Source: Apostichopus japonicus (Eukaryota > Echinodermata > Holothuroidea > Aspidochirotida > Stichopodidae). Taken from it: DNA of 64,000 bases. Shown here piece after piece: positions 49,901 to 63,100 of this stretch (positions are counted from its first letter, which is position 1; each line of letters starts with the position of its first letter). A program made the position numbers and the translations under genes. Under the pieces are notes generated by a model. That model did no database searches, was not told where the DNA came from, and was given only the letters and a program-made list of their open reading frames with translations. Where the stretch lies: contig NC_092568.1 of the NCBI RefSeq assembly GCF_037975245.1, positions 28,082,501 to 28,146,500 of the forward strand, given 5' to 3'.

Positions 49901-51269
49901 TAATCCACCTAATATCTCAGTCCATACAGTGGCGCGATGGCTTGGCGCACTGTGCGAGCTGATGATCGAGACTCTCTTTTGCATCCGTGGTTCGAGCCCC
50001 GGGTGATGACGTCTTTTGCCGATCTTTGACAGCAAGTGCCTACACGGGGAGCTGTAAGTATTAGTTAATCCACCTAATATCTCAGTCCATACAGTGGCGC
50101 GATGGCTTGGCGCACTGTGCGAGCTGATGATCGAGACTCTCTTTTGCATCCGTGGTTCGAGCCCCGGGTGATGACGTCTTTTGCCGATCTTTTACAGCAA
50201 GTGCCTACACGGGGAGCTGTAAGTATTAGTTAATCCACCTAATATCTCAGTCCATACAGTGGCGCGATGGCTTGGCGCACTGTGCGAGCTGATGATCGAG
50301 ACTCTCTTTTGCATCCGTGGTTCGAGCCCCGGGTGATGACGTCTTTTGCCGATCTTTTACAGCAAGTGCCTACACGGGGAGCTGTAAGTATTAGTTAATC
50401 CACCTAATATCTCAGTCCATACAGTGGCGCGATGGCTTGGCGCACTGTGCGAGCTGATGATCGAGACTCTCTTCTGCATCCGTGGTTCGAGCCCCGGGTG
50501 ATGACGTCTTTTGCCGATCTTTTACAGCAAGTGCCTACACGGGGAGCTGTAAGTATTAGTTAATCCACCTAATATCTCAGTCCATACAGTGGCGCGATGG
50601 CTTGGCGCACTGTGCGAGCTGATGATCGAGACTCTCTTTTGCATCCGTGGTTCGAGCCCCGGGTGATGACGTCTTTTGCCGATCTTTTACAGCAAGTGCC
50701 TACACGGGGAGCTGTAAGTATTAGTTAATCCACCTAATATCTCAGTCCATACAGTGGCGCGATGGCTTGGCGCACTGTGCGAGCTGATGATCGAGACTCT
50801 CTTTTGCATCCGTGGTTCGAGCCCCGGGTGATGACGTCTTTTGCCGATCTTTTACAGCAAGTGCCTACACGGGGAGCTGTAAGTATTAGTTAATCCACCT
50901 AATATCTCAGTCCATACAGTGGCGCGATGGCTTGGCGCACTGTGCGAGCTGATGATCGAGACTCTCTTTTGCATCCGTGGTTCGAGCCCCGGGTGATGAC
51001 GTCTTTTGCCGATCTTTTACAGCAAGTGCCTACACGGGGAGCTGTAAGTATTAGTTAATCCACCTAATATCTCAGTCCATACAGTGGCGCGATGGCTTGG
51101 CGCACTGTGCGAGCTGATGATCGAGACTCTCTTTTGCATCCGTGGTTCGAACCCCGGGTGATGACGTCTTTTGCCGATCTTTTACAGCAAGTGCCTACAC
51201 GGGGAGCTGTAAGTATTAGTTAATCCACCTAATATCTCAGTCCATACAGTGGCGCGATGGCTTGGCGCA
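43941..51269 (+). repeat. Array domain 6: plain 165-bp monomers with short runs of shared variants
   Basis: About 44 monomers. From 46,760 to 48,240 nearly identical GAGCCCC copies follow each other, with a single TGATTGAG at 47,651. Near 45,900 a T is missing from the GATCTTTTAC run. Three neighbouring copies have GCTGCTGATCG (49,298; 49,463; 49,628) and three have GATCTTTGACAG (49,691; 49,856; 50,021). The last change turns a minus-strand TAA into TCA and opens a 187-codon frame (50,149-49,586) made of 55-residue repeats. It has no support as a gene. Confidence 0.88.
45140..48970 (+). repeat. 15-kb offset duplication, copy 1
   Basis: Markers in order: CCCCGGCTG (45,211), CCCCGGGTAATG (45,380), AATATATCAG (45,451), GCTGCTGATCG (46,491), CAGTCAATACAG (46,621), CCCCGGATGATG (46,701), TGATTGAG (47,651), CATACAGAGG (48,602). 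All recur at 60,166-64,000. Private to this copy are the missing T near 45,900 and CAGTAGCGCG (48,441). Confidence 0.85.
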
Positions 51270-54200
51270 CTGTGCGAGCTGATGATCGAGACTCTCTTTT
51301 GCATCCGTGGTTCGAACCCCGGGTGATGACGTCTTTTGCCGATCTTTTACAGCAAGTGCCTACACGGGGAGCTGTAAGTATTAGTTAATCCACCTAATAT
51401 CTCAGTCCATACAGTGGCGCGATGGCTTGGCGCACTGTGCGAGCTGATGATCGAGACTCTCTTTTGCATCCGTGGTTCGAGCCCCGGGTGATGACGTCTT
51501 TAACCGATCTTTTACAGCAAGTGCCTACACGGGGAGCTGTAAGTATTAGTTAATCCACCTAATATCTCAGTCCATACAGTGGCGCGATGGCTTGGCGCAC
51601 TGTGCGAGCTGATGATCGAGACTGTCTTTTGCATCCGTGGTTCGAAGCCCGGGTGATGACGTCTTTTGCCGATCTTTTACAGCAAGTGCCTACACGGGGA
51701 GCTGTAAGTATGAGTTAATCCAGCTAATATCTCAGTCCATACAGTGGCGCGATGGCTTGGCGCACTGTGCGAGCTGATGATCGAGACTGTCTTTTGCATC
51801 CGTGGTTCGAGCCCCGGGTGATGACGTCTTTTGCCGATCTTTTACAGCAAGTGCCTACACGGGGAGCTGTAAGTATGAGTTAATCCAGCTAATATCTCAG
51901 TCCATACAGTGGCGCGATGGCTTGGCGCACTGTGCGAGCTGATGATCGAGACTCTCTTTTGCATCCGTGGTTCGAACCCCGGGTGATGACGTCTTTTGCC
52001 GATCTTTTACAGCAAGTGCCTACACGGGGAGCTGTAAGTATGAGTTAATCCAGCTAATATCTCAGTCCATACAGTGGCGCGATGGCTTGGCGCACTGTGC
52101 GAGCTGATGATCGAGACTCTCTTTTGCATCCGTGGTTCGAAGCCCCGGGTGATGACGTCTTTTGCCGATCTTTTACAGCAAGTGCCTACACGGGGAGCTG
52201 TAAGTATTAGTTAATCCAGCTAATATCTCAGTCCATACAGTGGCGCGATGGCTTGGCGCACTGTGCGAGCTGATGATCGAGACTCTCTTTTGCATCCGTG
52301 GTTCGAAGCCCGGGTGATGACGTCTTTTGCCGATCTTTTACAGCAAGTGCCTACACGGGGAGCTGTAAGTATTAGTTAATCCAGCTAATATCTCAGTCCA
52401 TACAGTGGCGCGATGGCTTGGCGCACTGTGCGAGCTGATGATCGAGACTCTCTTTTGCATCCGTGGTTCGAACCCCGGGTGATGACGTCTTTTGCCGATC
52501 TTTTACAGCAAGTGCCTACACGGGGAGCTGTAAGTATTAGTTAATCCAGCTAATATCTCAGTCCATACAGTGGCGCGATGGCTTGGCGCACTGTGCGAGC
52601 TGATGATCGAGACTCTCTTTTGCATCCGTGGTTCGAACCCCGGGTGATGACGTCTTTTGCCGATCTTTTACAGCAAGTGCCGACACGGGGAGCTGTAAGT
52701 ATTAGTTAATCCAGCTAATATCTCAGTCCATACAGTGGCGCGATGGCTTGGCGCACTGTGCGAGCTGATAATCGAGACTCTCTTTTGCATCCGTGGTTCG
52801 AACCCCGGGTGATGACGTCTTTTGCCGATCTTTTACAGCAAGTGCCTACACGGGGAGCTGTAAGTATTAGTTAATCCACCTAATATCTCAGTCCATACAG
52901 TGGCGCGATGGCTTGGCGCACTGTGCGAGCTGATGATCGAGACTCTCTTTTGCATCCGTGGTTCGAACCTCGGGTGATGACGTCTTTTGCCGATCTTTTA
53001 CAGCAAGTGCCTACACGGGGAGCTGTAAGTATTAGTTAATCCACCTAATATCTCAGTCCATACAGTGGCGCGATGGCTTGGCGCACTGTGCGAGCTGATG
53101 ATCGAGACTCTCTTTTGCATCCGTGGTTCGAAGCCCGGGTGATGACGTCTTTTGCCGATCTTTTACAGCAAGTGCCTACACGGGGAGCTGTAAGTATTAG
53201 TTAATCCACCTAATATCTCAGTCCATACAGTGGCGCGATGGCTTGGCGCACTGTGCGAGCTGCTGATCGAGACTCTCTTTTGCATCCGTGGTTCGAAGCC
53301 CCGGGTGATGACGTCTTTTGCCGATCTTTTACAGCAAGTGCCTACACGGGGAGCTGTAAGTATTAGTTAATCCACCTTATATCTCAGTCCATACAGTGGC
53401 GCGATGGCTTGGCGCACTGTGCGAGCTGATGATCGAGACTCTCTTTTGCATCCGTGGTTCGAGCCCCGGGTGATGACGTCTTTTGCCGATCTTTTACAGC
53501 AAGTGCCTACACGGGGAGCTGTAAGTATTAGTTAATCCACCTAATATCTCAGTCCATACAGTGGCGCGATGGCTTGGCGCACTGTGCGAGCTGATGATCG
53601 AGACTCTCTTTTGCATCCGTGGTTCGAGCCCCGGGTGATGACGTCTTTTGCCGATCTTTTACAGCAAGTGCCTACACGGGGAGCTGTAAGTATTAGTTAA
53701 TCCACCTAATATCTCAGTCCATACAGTGGCGCGATGGCTTGGCGCACTGTGCGAGCTGATGATCGAGACTCTCTTTTGCATCCGTGGTTCGAAGCCCGGG
53801 TGATGACGTCTTTTGCCGATCTTTTACAGCAAGTGCCTACACGGGGAGCTGTAAGTATTAGTTAATCCACCTAATATCTCAGTCCATACAGTGGCGCGAT
53901 GGCTTGGCGCACTGTGCGAGCTGATGATCGAGACTCTCTTTTGCATCCGTGGTTCGAAGCCCGGGTGATGACGTCTTTTGCCGATCTTTTACAGCAAGTG
54001 CCTACACGGGGAGCTGTAAGTATTAGTTAATCCAGCTAATATCTCAGTCCATATAGTGGCGCGATGGCTTGGCGCACTGTGCGAGCTGATGTTCGAGACT
54101 ATCTTTTGCATCCGTGGTTCGAGCCCCATGTGATGACGTCTTTTGCCGATCTTTTACAGCAAGTGCCTACACGGGGAGCTGTAAGTATGAGTTAATCCAC

Positions 54201-55067
54201 CTAATATCTCAGTCCATACAGTGGCGCGATGGCTTGGCGCACTGTGCGAGCTGATGATCGAGACTCTCTTTTGCATCCGTGGTTCGAAGCCCGGGTGATG
54301 ACGTCTTTTGCCGATCTTTTACAGCAAGTGCCTACACGGGGAGCTGTAAGTATGAGTTAATCCACCTAATATCTCAGTCCATACAGTGGCGGGATGGCTT
54401 GTCGCACTGTGCGAGCTGATGATCGAGACTCTCTTTTGCATCCGTGGTTCGAAGCCCGGGTGATGACGTCTTTTGCCGATCTTTTACAGCAAGTGCCTAC
54501 ACGGGGAGCTGTAAGTATGAGTTAATCCACCTAATATCTCAGTCCATACAGTGGCGGGATGGCTTGTCGCACTGTGCGAGCTGATGATCGAGACTCTCTT
54601 TTGCATCCGTGGTTCGAAGCCCGGGTGATGACGTCTTTTGCCGATCTTTTACAGCAAGTGCCTACACGGGGAGCTGTAAGTATTAGTTAATCCACCTAAT
54701 ATCTCAGTCCATACAGTGGCGCGATGGCTTGGCGCACTGTGCGAGCTGATGATCGAGACTCTCTTTTGCATCCGTGGTTCGAAGCCCCGGGTGATGACGT
54801 CTTTTGCCGATCTTTTACAGCAAGTGCCTACACGGGGAGCTGTAAGTATTAGTTAATCCACCTAATATCTCAGTCCATACAGTGGCGCGATGGCTTGGCG
54901 CACTGTGCGAGCTGATGATCGAGACTCTCTTTTGCATCCGTGGTTCGAAGCCCGGCTGATGACGTCTTTTGCCGATCTTTTACAGCAAGTGCCTACACGG
55001 GGAGCTGTAAGTATTAGTTAATCCACCTAATATCTCAGTCCATACAGTGGCGCGATGGCTTGGCGCA
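51270..55067 (+). repeat. Tandem higher-order unit of 23 monomers, copy 1 (array domain 7)
   Basis: Markers: CTTTAACCGATC (51,502), two GACTGTCTTTT copies (from 51,621), three GTATGAGTT copies (51,709; 51,874; 52,039), GCTGATAATCG (52,764), GAACCTCGGG (52,961), GCTGCTGATCG (53,261), CACCTTATATC (53,375), CCATATAGTGG with CCCCATGTG (54,051; 54,127), two GCGGGATGGCTTGTCGC copies (54,390; 54,555) and AAGCCCGGCTG (54,948). The same order follows immediately at +3,798 bp. Private: CCGACACGG at 52,680, one of the few changes in the conserved block. Confidence 0.85.
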
Positions 55068-58000
55068 CTGTGCGAGCTGATGATCGAGACTCTCTTTTGC
55101 ATCCGTGGTTCGAACCCCGGGTGATGACGTCTTTTGCCGATCTTTTACAGCAAGTGCCTACACGGGGAGCTGTAAGTATTAGTTAATCCACCTAATATCT
55201 CAGTCCATACAGTGGCGCGATGGCTTGGCGCACTGTGCGAGCTGATGATCGAGACTCTCTTTTGCATCCGTGGTTCGAGCCCCGGGTGATGACGTCTTTA
55301 ACCGATCTTTTACAGCAAGTGCCTACACGGGGAGCTGTAAGTATTAGTTAATCCACCTAATATCTCAGTCCATACAGTGGCGCGATGGCTTGGCGCACTG
55401 TGCGAGCTGATGATCGAGACTGTCTTTTGCATCCGTGGTTCGAAGCCCGGGTGATGACGTCTTTTGCCGATCTTTTACAGCAAGTGCCTACACGGGGAGC
55501 TGTAAGTATGAGTTAATCCAGCTAATATCTCAGTCCATACAGTGGCGCGATGGCTTGGCGCACTGTGCGAGCTGATGATCGAGACTGTCTTTTGCATCCG
55601 TGGTTCGAGCCCCGGGTGATGACGTCTTTTGCCGATCTTTTACAGCAAGTGCCTACACGGGGAGCTGTAAGTATGAGTTAATCCAGCTAATATCTCAGTC
55701 CATACAGTGGCGCGATGGCTTGGCGCACTGTGCGAGCTGATGATCGAGACTCTCTTTTGCATCCGTGGTTCGAACCCCGGGTGATGACGTCTTTTGCCGA
55801 TCTTTTACAGCAAGTGCCTACACGGGGAGCTGTAAGTATGAGTTAATCCAGCTAATATCTCAGTCCATACAGTGGCGCGATGGCTTGGCGCACTGTGCGA
55901 GCTGATGATCGAGACTCTCTTTTGCATCCGTGGTTCGAAGCCCCGGGTGATGACGTCTTTTGCCGATCTTTTACAGCAAGTGCCTACACGGGGAGCTGTA
56001 AGTATTAGTTAATCCAGCTAATATCTCAGTCCATACAGTGGCGCGATGGCTTGGCGCACTGTGCGAGCTGATGATCGAGACTCTCTTTTGCATCCGTGGT
56101 TCGAAGCCCGGGTGATGACGTCTTTTGCCGATCTTTTACAGCAAGTGCCTACACGGGGAGCTGTAAGTATTAGTTAATCCAGCTAATATCTCAGTCCATA
56201 CAGTGGCGCGATGGCTTGGCGCACTGTGCGAGCTGATGATCGAGACTCTCTTTTGCATCCGTGGTTCGAACCCCGGGTGATGACGTCTTTTGCCGATCTT
56301 TTACAGCAAGTGCCTACACGGGGAGCTGTAAGTATTAGTTAATCCAGCTAATATCTCAGTCCATACAGTGGCGCGATGGCTTGGCGCACTGTGCGAGCTG
56401 ATGATCGAGACTCTCTTTTGCATCCGTGGTTCGAACCCCGGGTGATGACGTCTTTTGCCGATCTTTTACAGCAAGTGCCTACACGGGGAGCTGTAAGTAT
56501 TAGTTAATCCACCTAATATCTCAGTCCATACAGTGGCGCGATGGCTTGGCGCACTGTGCGAGCTGATAATCGAGACTCTCTTTTGCATCCGTGGTTCGAA
56601 CCCCGGGTGATGACGTCTTTTGCCGATCTTTTACAGCAAGTGCCTACACGGGGAGCTGTAAGTATTAGTTAATCCACCTAATATCTCAGTCCATACAGTG
56701 GCGCGATGGCTTGGCGCACTGTGCGAGCTGATGATCGAGACTCTCTTTTGCATCCGTGGTTCGAACCTCGGGTGATGACGTCTTTTGCCGATCTTTTACA
56801 GCAAGTGCCTACACGGGGAGCTGTAAGTATTAGTTAATCCACCTAATATCTCAGTCCATACAGTGGCGCGATGGCTTGGCGCACTGTGCGAGCTGATGAT
56901 CGAGACTCTCTTTTGCATCCGTGGTTCGAAGCCCGGGTGATGACGTCTTTTGCCGATCTTTTACAGCAAGTGCCTACACGGGGAGCTGTAAGTATTAGTT
57001 AATCCACCTAATATCTCAGTCCATACAGTGGCGCGATGGCTTGGCGCACTGTGCGAGCTGCTGATCGAGACTCTCTTTTGCATCCGTGGTTCGAACCCCG
57101 GGTGATGACGTCTTTTGCCGATCTTTTACAGCAAGTGCCTACACGGGGAGCTGTAAGTATTAGTTAATCCACCTAATATCTCAGTTCATACAGTGGCGCG
57201 ATGGCTTGGCGCACTGTGCGAGCTGCTGATCGAGACTCTCTTTTGCATCCGTGGTTCGAAGCCCCGGGTGATGACGTCTTTTGCCGATCTTTTACAGCAA
57301 GTGCCTACACGGGGAGCTGTAAGTATTAGTTAATCCACCTTATATCTCAGTCCATACAGTGGCGCGATGGCTTGGCGCACTGTGCGAGCTGATGATCGAG
57401 ACTCTCTTTTGCATCCGTGGTTCGAGCCCCGGGTGATGACGTCTTTTGCCGATCTTTTACAGCAAGTGCCTACACGGGGAGCTGTAAGTATTAGTTAATC
57501 CACCTAATATCTCAGTCCATACAGTGGCGCGATGGCTTGGCGCACTGTGCGAGCTGATGATCGAGACTCTCTTTTGCATCCGTGGTTCGAAGCCCGGGTG
57601 ATGACGTCTTTTGCCGATCTTTTACAGCAAGTGCCTACACGGGGAGCTGTAAGTATTAGTTAATCCACCTAATATCTCAGTCCATACAGTGGCGCGATGG
57701 CTTGGCGCACTGTGCGAGCTGATGATCGAGACTCTCTTTTGCATCCGTGGTTCGAAGCCCGGGTGATGACGTCTTTTGCCGATCTTTTACAGCAAGTGCC
57801 TACACGGGGAGCTGTAAGTATTAGTTAATCCAGCTAATATCTCAGTCCATATAGTGGCGCGATGGCTTGGCGCACTGTGCGAGCTGATGTTCGAGACTAT
57901 CTTTTGCATCCGTGGTTCGAGCCCCATGTGATGACGTCTTTTGCCGATCTTTTACAGCAAGTGCCTACACGGGGAGCTGTAAGTATTAGTTAATCCACCT

Positions 58001-58640
58001 AATATCTCAGTCCATACAGTGGCGCGATGGCTTGGCGCACTGTGCGAGCTGATGATCGAGACTCTCTTTTGCATCCGTGGTTCGAAGCCCGGGTGATGAC
58101 GTCTTTTGCCGATCTTTTACAGCAAGTGCCTACACGGGGAGCTGTAAGTATGAGTTAATCCACCTAATATCTCAGTCCATACAGTGGCGGGATGGCTTGT
58201 CGCACTGTGCGAGCTGATGATCGAGACTCTCTTTTGCATCCGTGGTTCGAAGCCCGGGTGATGACGTCTTTTGCCGATCTTTTACAGCAAGTGCCTACAC
58301 GGGGAGCTGTAAGTATTAGTTAATCCACCTAATATCTCAGTCCATACAGTGGCGCGATGGCTTGGCGCACTGTGCGAGCTGATGATCGAGACTCTCTTTT
58401 GCATCCGTGGTTCGAAGCCCCGGGTGATGACGTCTTTTGCCGATCTTTTACAGCAAGTGCCTACACGGGGAGCTGTAAGTATTAGTTAATCCACCTAATA
58501 TCTCAGTCCATACAGTGGCGCGATGGCTTGGCGCACTGTGCGAGCTGATGATCGAGACTCTCTTTTGCATCCGTGGTTCGAAGCCCGGCTGATGACGTCT
58601 TTTGCCGATCTTTTACAGCAAGTGCCTACACGGGGAGCTG
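55068..58640 (+). repeat. Tandem higher-order unit of about 22 monomers, copy 2 (array domain 7)
   Basis: Partner of 51,270-55,067: TTTAACCG (55,300), GACTGTC (55,419), GCTGATAATCG (56,562), GAACCTCGGG (56,764), CACCTTATATC (57,338), CCATATAGTGG (57,849), one GCGGGATGG copy (58,188) and AAGCCCGGCTG (58,581). The offset moves 3,798, 3,963, 3,798, 3,633 bp along the unit, that is +1, -1 and -1 monomer. The second GCTGCTGATCG copy (57,226) and the single GCGGGATGG copy account for two of these steps. Confidence 0.85.
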
Positions 58641-60165
58641 TAAGTATTAGTTAATCCAGCTAATATCTCAGTCCATACAGTGGCGCGATGGCTTGGCGCA
58701 CTGTGCGAGCTGATGATCGAGACTCTCTTTTGCATCCGTGGATCGAAGCCCGGCTGATGACGTCTTTTGCCGATCTTTTACAGCAAGTGCCTACACGGGG
58801 AGCTGTAAGTATTAGTTAATCCACCTAATATCTCAGTCCATACAGTGGCGCGATGGCTTGGCGCACTGTGCGAGCTGATGATCGAGACTCTCTTTTGCAT
58901 CCGTGGTTCGAAGCCCGGCTGATGACGTCTTTTGCCGATCTTTTACAGCAAGTGCCTACACGGGGAGCTGTAAGTATTAGTTAATCCAGCTAATATCTCA
59001 GTCCATACAGTGGCGCGATGGCTTGGCGCACTGTGCGAGCTGATGATCGAGACTCTCTTTTGCATCCGTGGTTCGAGCCCCGGCTGATGACGTCTTTTGC
59101 CGATCTTTTACAGCAAGTGCCTACACGGGGAGCTGTAAGTATTAGTTAATCCAGCTAATATCTCAGTCCATACAGTGGCGCGATGGCTTGGCGCACTGTG
59201 CGAGCTGATGATCGAGACTCTCTTTTGCATCCGTGGTTCGAAGCCCGGCTGATGACGTCTTTTGCCGATCTTTTACAGCAAGTGCCTACACGGGGAGCTG
59301 TAAGTATTAGTTAATCCAGCTAATATCTCAGTCCATACAGTGGCGCGATGGCTTGGCGCACTGTGCGAGCTGATGATCGAGACTCTCTTTTGCATCCGTG
59401 GTTCGAAGCCCGGCTGATGACGTCTTTTGCCGATCTTTTACAGCAAGTGCCTACACGGGGAGCTGTAAGTATTAGTTAATCCAGCTAATATCTCAGTCCA
59501 TACAGTGGCGCGATGGCTTGGCGCACTGTGCGAGCTGATGATCGAGACTCTCTTTTGCATCCGTGGTTCGAAGCCCGGCTGATGACGTCTTTTGCCGATC
59601 TTTTACAGCAAGTGCCTACACGGGGAGCTGTAAGTATTAGTTAATCCAGCTAATATCTCAGTCCATACAGTGGCGCGATGGCTTGGCGCACTGTGCGAGC
59701 TGATGATCGAGACTCTCTTTTGCATCCGTGGTTCGAGCCCCGGCTGATGACGTCTTTTGCCGATCTTTTACAGCAAGTGCCTACACGGGGAGCTGTAAGT
59801 ATTAGTTAATCCAGCTAATATCTCAGTCCATACAGTGGCGCGATGGCTTGGCGCACTGTGCGAGCTGATGATCGAGACTCTCTTTTGCATCCGTGGTTCG
59901 AAGCCCGGGTGATGACGTCTTTTGCCGATCTTTTACAGCAAGTGCCTACACGGGGAGCTGTAAGTATTAGTTAATCCAGCTAATATCTCAGTCCATACAG
60001 TGGCGCGATGGCTTGGCGCACTGTGCGAGCTGATGATCGAGACTCTCTTTTGCATCCGTGGTTCGAAGCCCGGGTGATGACGTCTTTTGCCGATCTTTTA
60101 CAGCAAGTGCCTACACGGGGAGCTGTAAGTATTAGTTAATCCACCTAATATCTCAGTCCATACAG
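58641..60165 (+). repeat. Array domain 8: run of GGCTG-type monomers
   Basis: About nine neighbouring monomers, most with CCGGCTGATG in place of CCGGGTGATG and AATCCAGCTAA. One has GTGGATCGAAG (58,740), which breaks the B-box-like motif. It looks like local spread of the last monomer type of the preceding higher-order unit. It leads into the 15-kb duplication at about 60,166 and contains no gene. Confidence 0.85.
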
Positions 60166-63100
60166 TGGCGCGATGGCTTGGCGCACTGTGCGAGCTGATG
60201 ATCGAGACTCTCTTTTGCATCCGTGGTTCGAGCCCCGGCTGATGACGTCTTTTGCCGATCTTTTACAGCAAGTGCCTACACGGGGAGCTGTAAGTATTAG
60301 TTAATCCAGCTAATATCTCAGTCCATACAGTGGCGCGATGGCTTGGCGCACTGTGCGAGCTGATGATCGAGACTCTCTTTTGCATCCGTGGTTCGAGCCC
60401 CGGGAAATGACGTCTTTTGCCGATCTTTTACAGCAAGTGCCTACACGGGGAGCTGTAAGTATTAGTTAATCCAGCTAATATATCAGTCCATACAGTGGCG
60501 CGATGGCTTGGCGCACTGTGCGAGCTGATGATCGAGACTCTCTTTTGCATCCGTGGTTCGAAGCCCCGGGTGATGACGTCTTTTGCCGATCTTTTACAGC
60601 AAGTGCCTACACGGGGAGCTGTAAGTATTAGTTAATCCACCTAATATCTCAGTCCATACAGTGGCGCGATGGCTTGGCGCACTGTGCGAGCTGATGATCG
60701 AGACTCTCTTTTGCATCCGTGGTTCGAAGCCCCGGGTGATGACGTCTTTTGCCGATCTTTTACAGCAAGTGCCTACACGGGGAGCTGTAAGTATTAGTTA
60801 ATCCACCTAATATCTCAGTCCATACAGTGGCGCGATGGCTTGGCGCACTGTGCGAGCTGATGATCGAGACTCTCTTTTGCATCCGTGGTTCGAAGCCCCG
60901 GGTGATGACGTCTTTTGCCGATCTTTTACAGCAAGTGCCTACACGGGGAGCTGTAAGTATTAGTTAATCCACCTAATATCTCAGTCCATACAGTGGCGCG
61001 ATGGCTTGGCGCACTGTGCGAGCTGATGATCGAGACTCTCTTTTGCATCCGTGGTTCGAAGCCCCGGGTGATGACGTCTTTTGCCGATCTTTTACAGCAA
61101 GTGCCTACACGGGGAGCTGTAAGTATTAGTTAATCCACCTAATATCTCAGTCCATACAGTGGCGCGATGGCTTGGCGCACTGTGCGAGCTGATGATCGAG
61201 ACTCTCTTCTGCATCCGTGGTTCGAACCCCGGGTGATGACGTCTTTTGCCGATCTTTTACAGCAAGTGCCTACACGGGGAGCTGTAAGTATTAGTTAATC
61301 CAGCTAATATCTCAGTCCATACAGTGGCGCGATGGCTTGGCGCACTGTGCGAGCTGATGATCGAGACTCTCTTTTGCATCCGTGGTTCGAAGCCCCGGGT
61401 GATGACGTCTTTTGCCGATCTTTTACAGCAAGTGCCTACACGGGGAGCTGTAAGTATTAGTTAATCCACCTAATATCTCAGTCCATACAGTGGCGCGATG
61501 GCTTGGCGCACTGTGCGAGCTGATGATCGAGACTCTCTTCTGCATCCGTGGTTCGAACCCCGGGTGATGACGTCTTTTGCCGATCTTTTACAGCAAGTGC
61601 CTACACGGGGAGCTGTAAGTATTAGTTAATCCAGCTAATATCTCAGTCCATACAGTGGCGCGATGGCTTGGCGCACTGTGCGAGCTGATGATCGAGACTC
61701 TCTTTTGCATCCGTGGTTCGAACCCCGGGTGATGACGTCTTTTGCCGATCTTTTACAGCAAGTGCCTACACGGGGAGCTGTAAGTATTAGTTAATCCACC
61801 TAATATCTCAGTCCATACAGTGGCGCGATGGCTTGGCGCACTGTGCGAGCTGCTGATCGAGACTCTCTTTTGCATCCGTGGTTCGAAGCCCCGGGTGATG
61901 ACGTCTTTTGCCGATCTTTTACAGCAAGTGCCTACACGGGGAGCTGTAAGTATTAGTTAATCCACCTAATATCTCAGTCAATACAGTGGCGCGATGGCTT
62001 GGCGCACTGTGCGAGCTGATGATCGAGACTCTCTTTTGCATCCGTGGTTCGAGCCCCGGATGATGACGTCTTTTGCCGATCTTTTACAGCAAGTGCCTAC
62101 ACGGGGAGCTGTAAGTATTAGTTAATCCACCTAATATCTCAGTCCATACAGTGGCGCGATGGCTTGGCGCACTGTGCGAGCTGATGATCGAGACTCTCTT
62201 TTGCATCCGTGGTTCGAGCCCCGGGTGATGACGTCTTTTGCCGATCTTTTACAGCAAGTGCCTACACGGGGAGCTGTAAGTATTAGTTAATCCACCTAAT
62301 ATCTCAGTCCATACAGTGGCGCGATGGCTTGGCGCACTGTGCGAGCTGATGATCGAGACTCTCTTTTGCATCCGTGGTTCGAGCCCCGGGTGATGACGTC
62401 TTTTGCCGATCTTTTACAGCAAGTGCCTACACGGGGAGCTGTAAGTATTAGTTAATCCACCTAATATCTCAGTCCATACAGTGGCGCGATGGCTTGGCGC
62501 ACTGTGCGAGCTGATGATCGAGACTCTCTTTTGCATCCGTGGTTCGAGCCCCGGGTGATGACGTCTTTTGCCGATCTTTTACAGCAAGTGCCTACACGGG
62601 GAGCTGTAAGTATTAGTTAATCCACCTAATATCTCAGTCCATACAGTGGCGCGATGGCTTGGCGCACTGTGCGAGCTGATGATCGAGACTCTCTTTTGCA
62701 TCCGTGGTTCGAGCCCCGGGTGATGACGTCTTTTGCCGATCTTTTACAGCAAGTGCCTACACGGGGAGCTGTAAGTATTAGTTAATCCACCTAATATCTC
62801 AGTCCATACAGTGGCGCGATGGCTTGGCGCACTGTGCGAGCTGATGATCGAGACTCTCTTTTGCATCCGTGGTTCGAGCCCCGGGTGATGACGTCTTTTG
62901 CCGATCTTTTACAGCAAGTGCCTACACGGGGAGCTGTAAGTATTAGTTAATCCACCTAATATCTCAGTCCATACAGTGGCGCGATGGCTTGGCGCACTGT
63001 GCGAGCTGATGATTGAGACTCTCTTTTGCATCCGTGGTTCGAGCCCCGGGTGATGACGTCTTTTGCCGATCTTTTACAGCAAGTGCCTACACGGGGAGCT

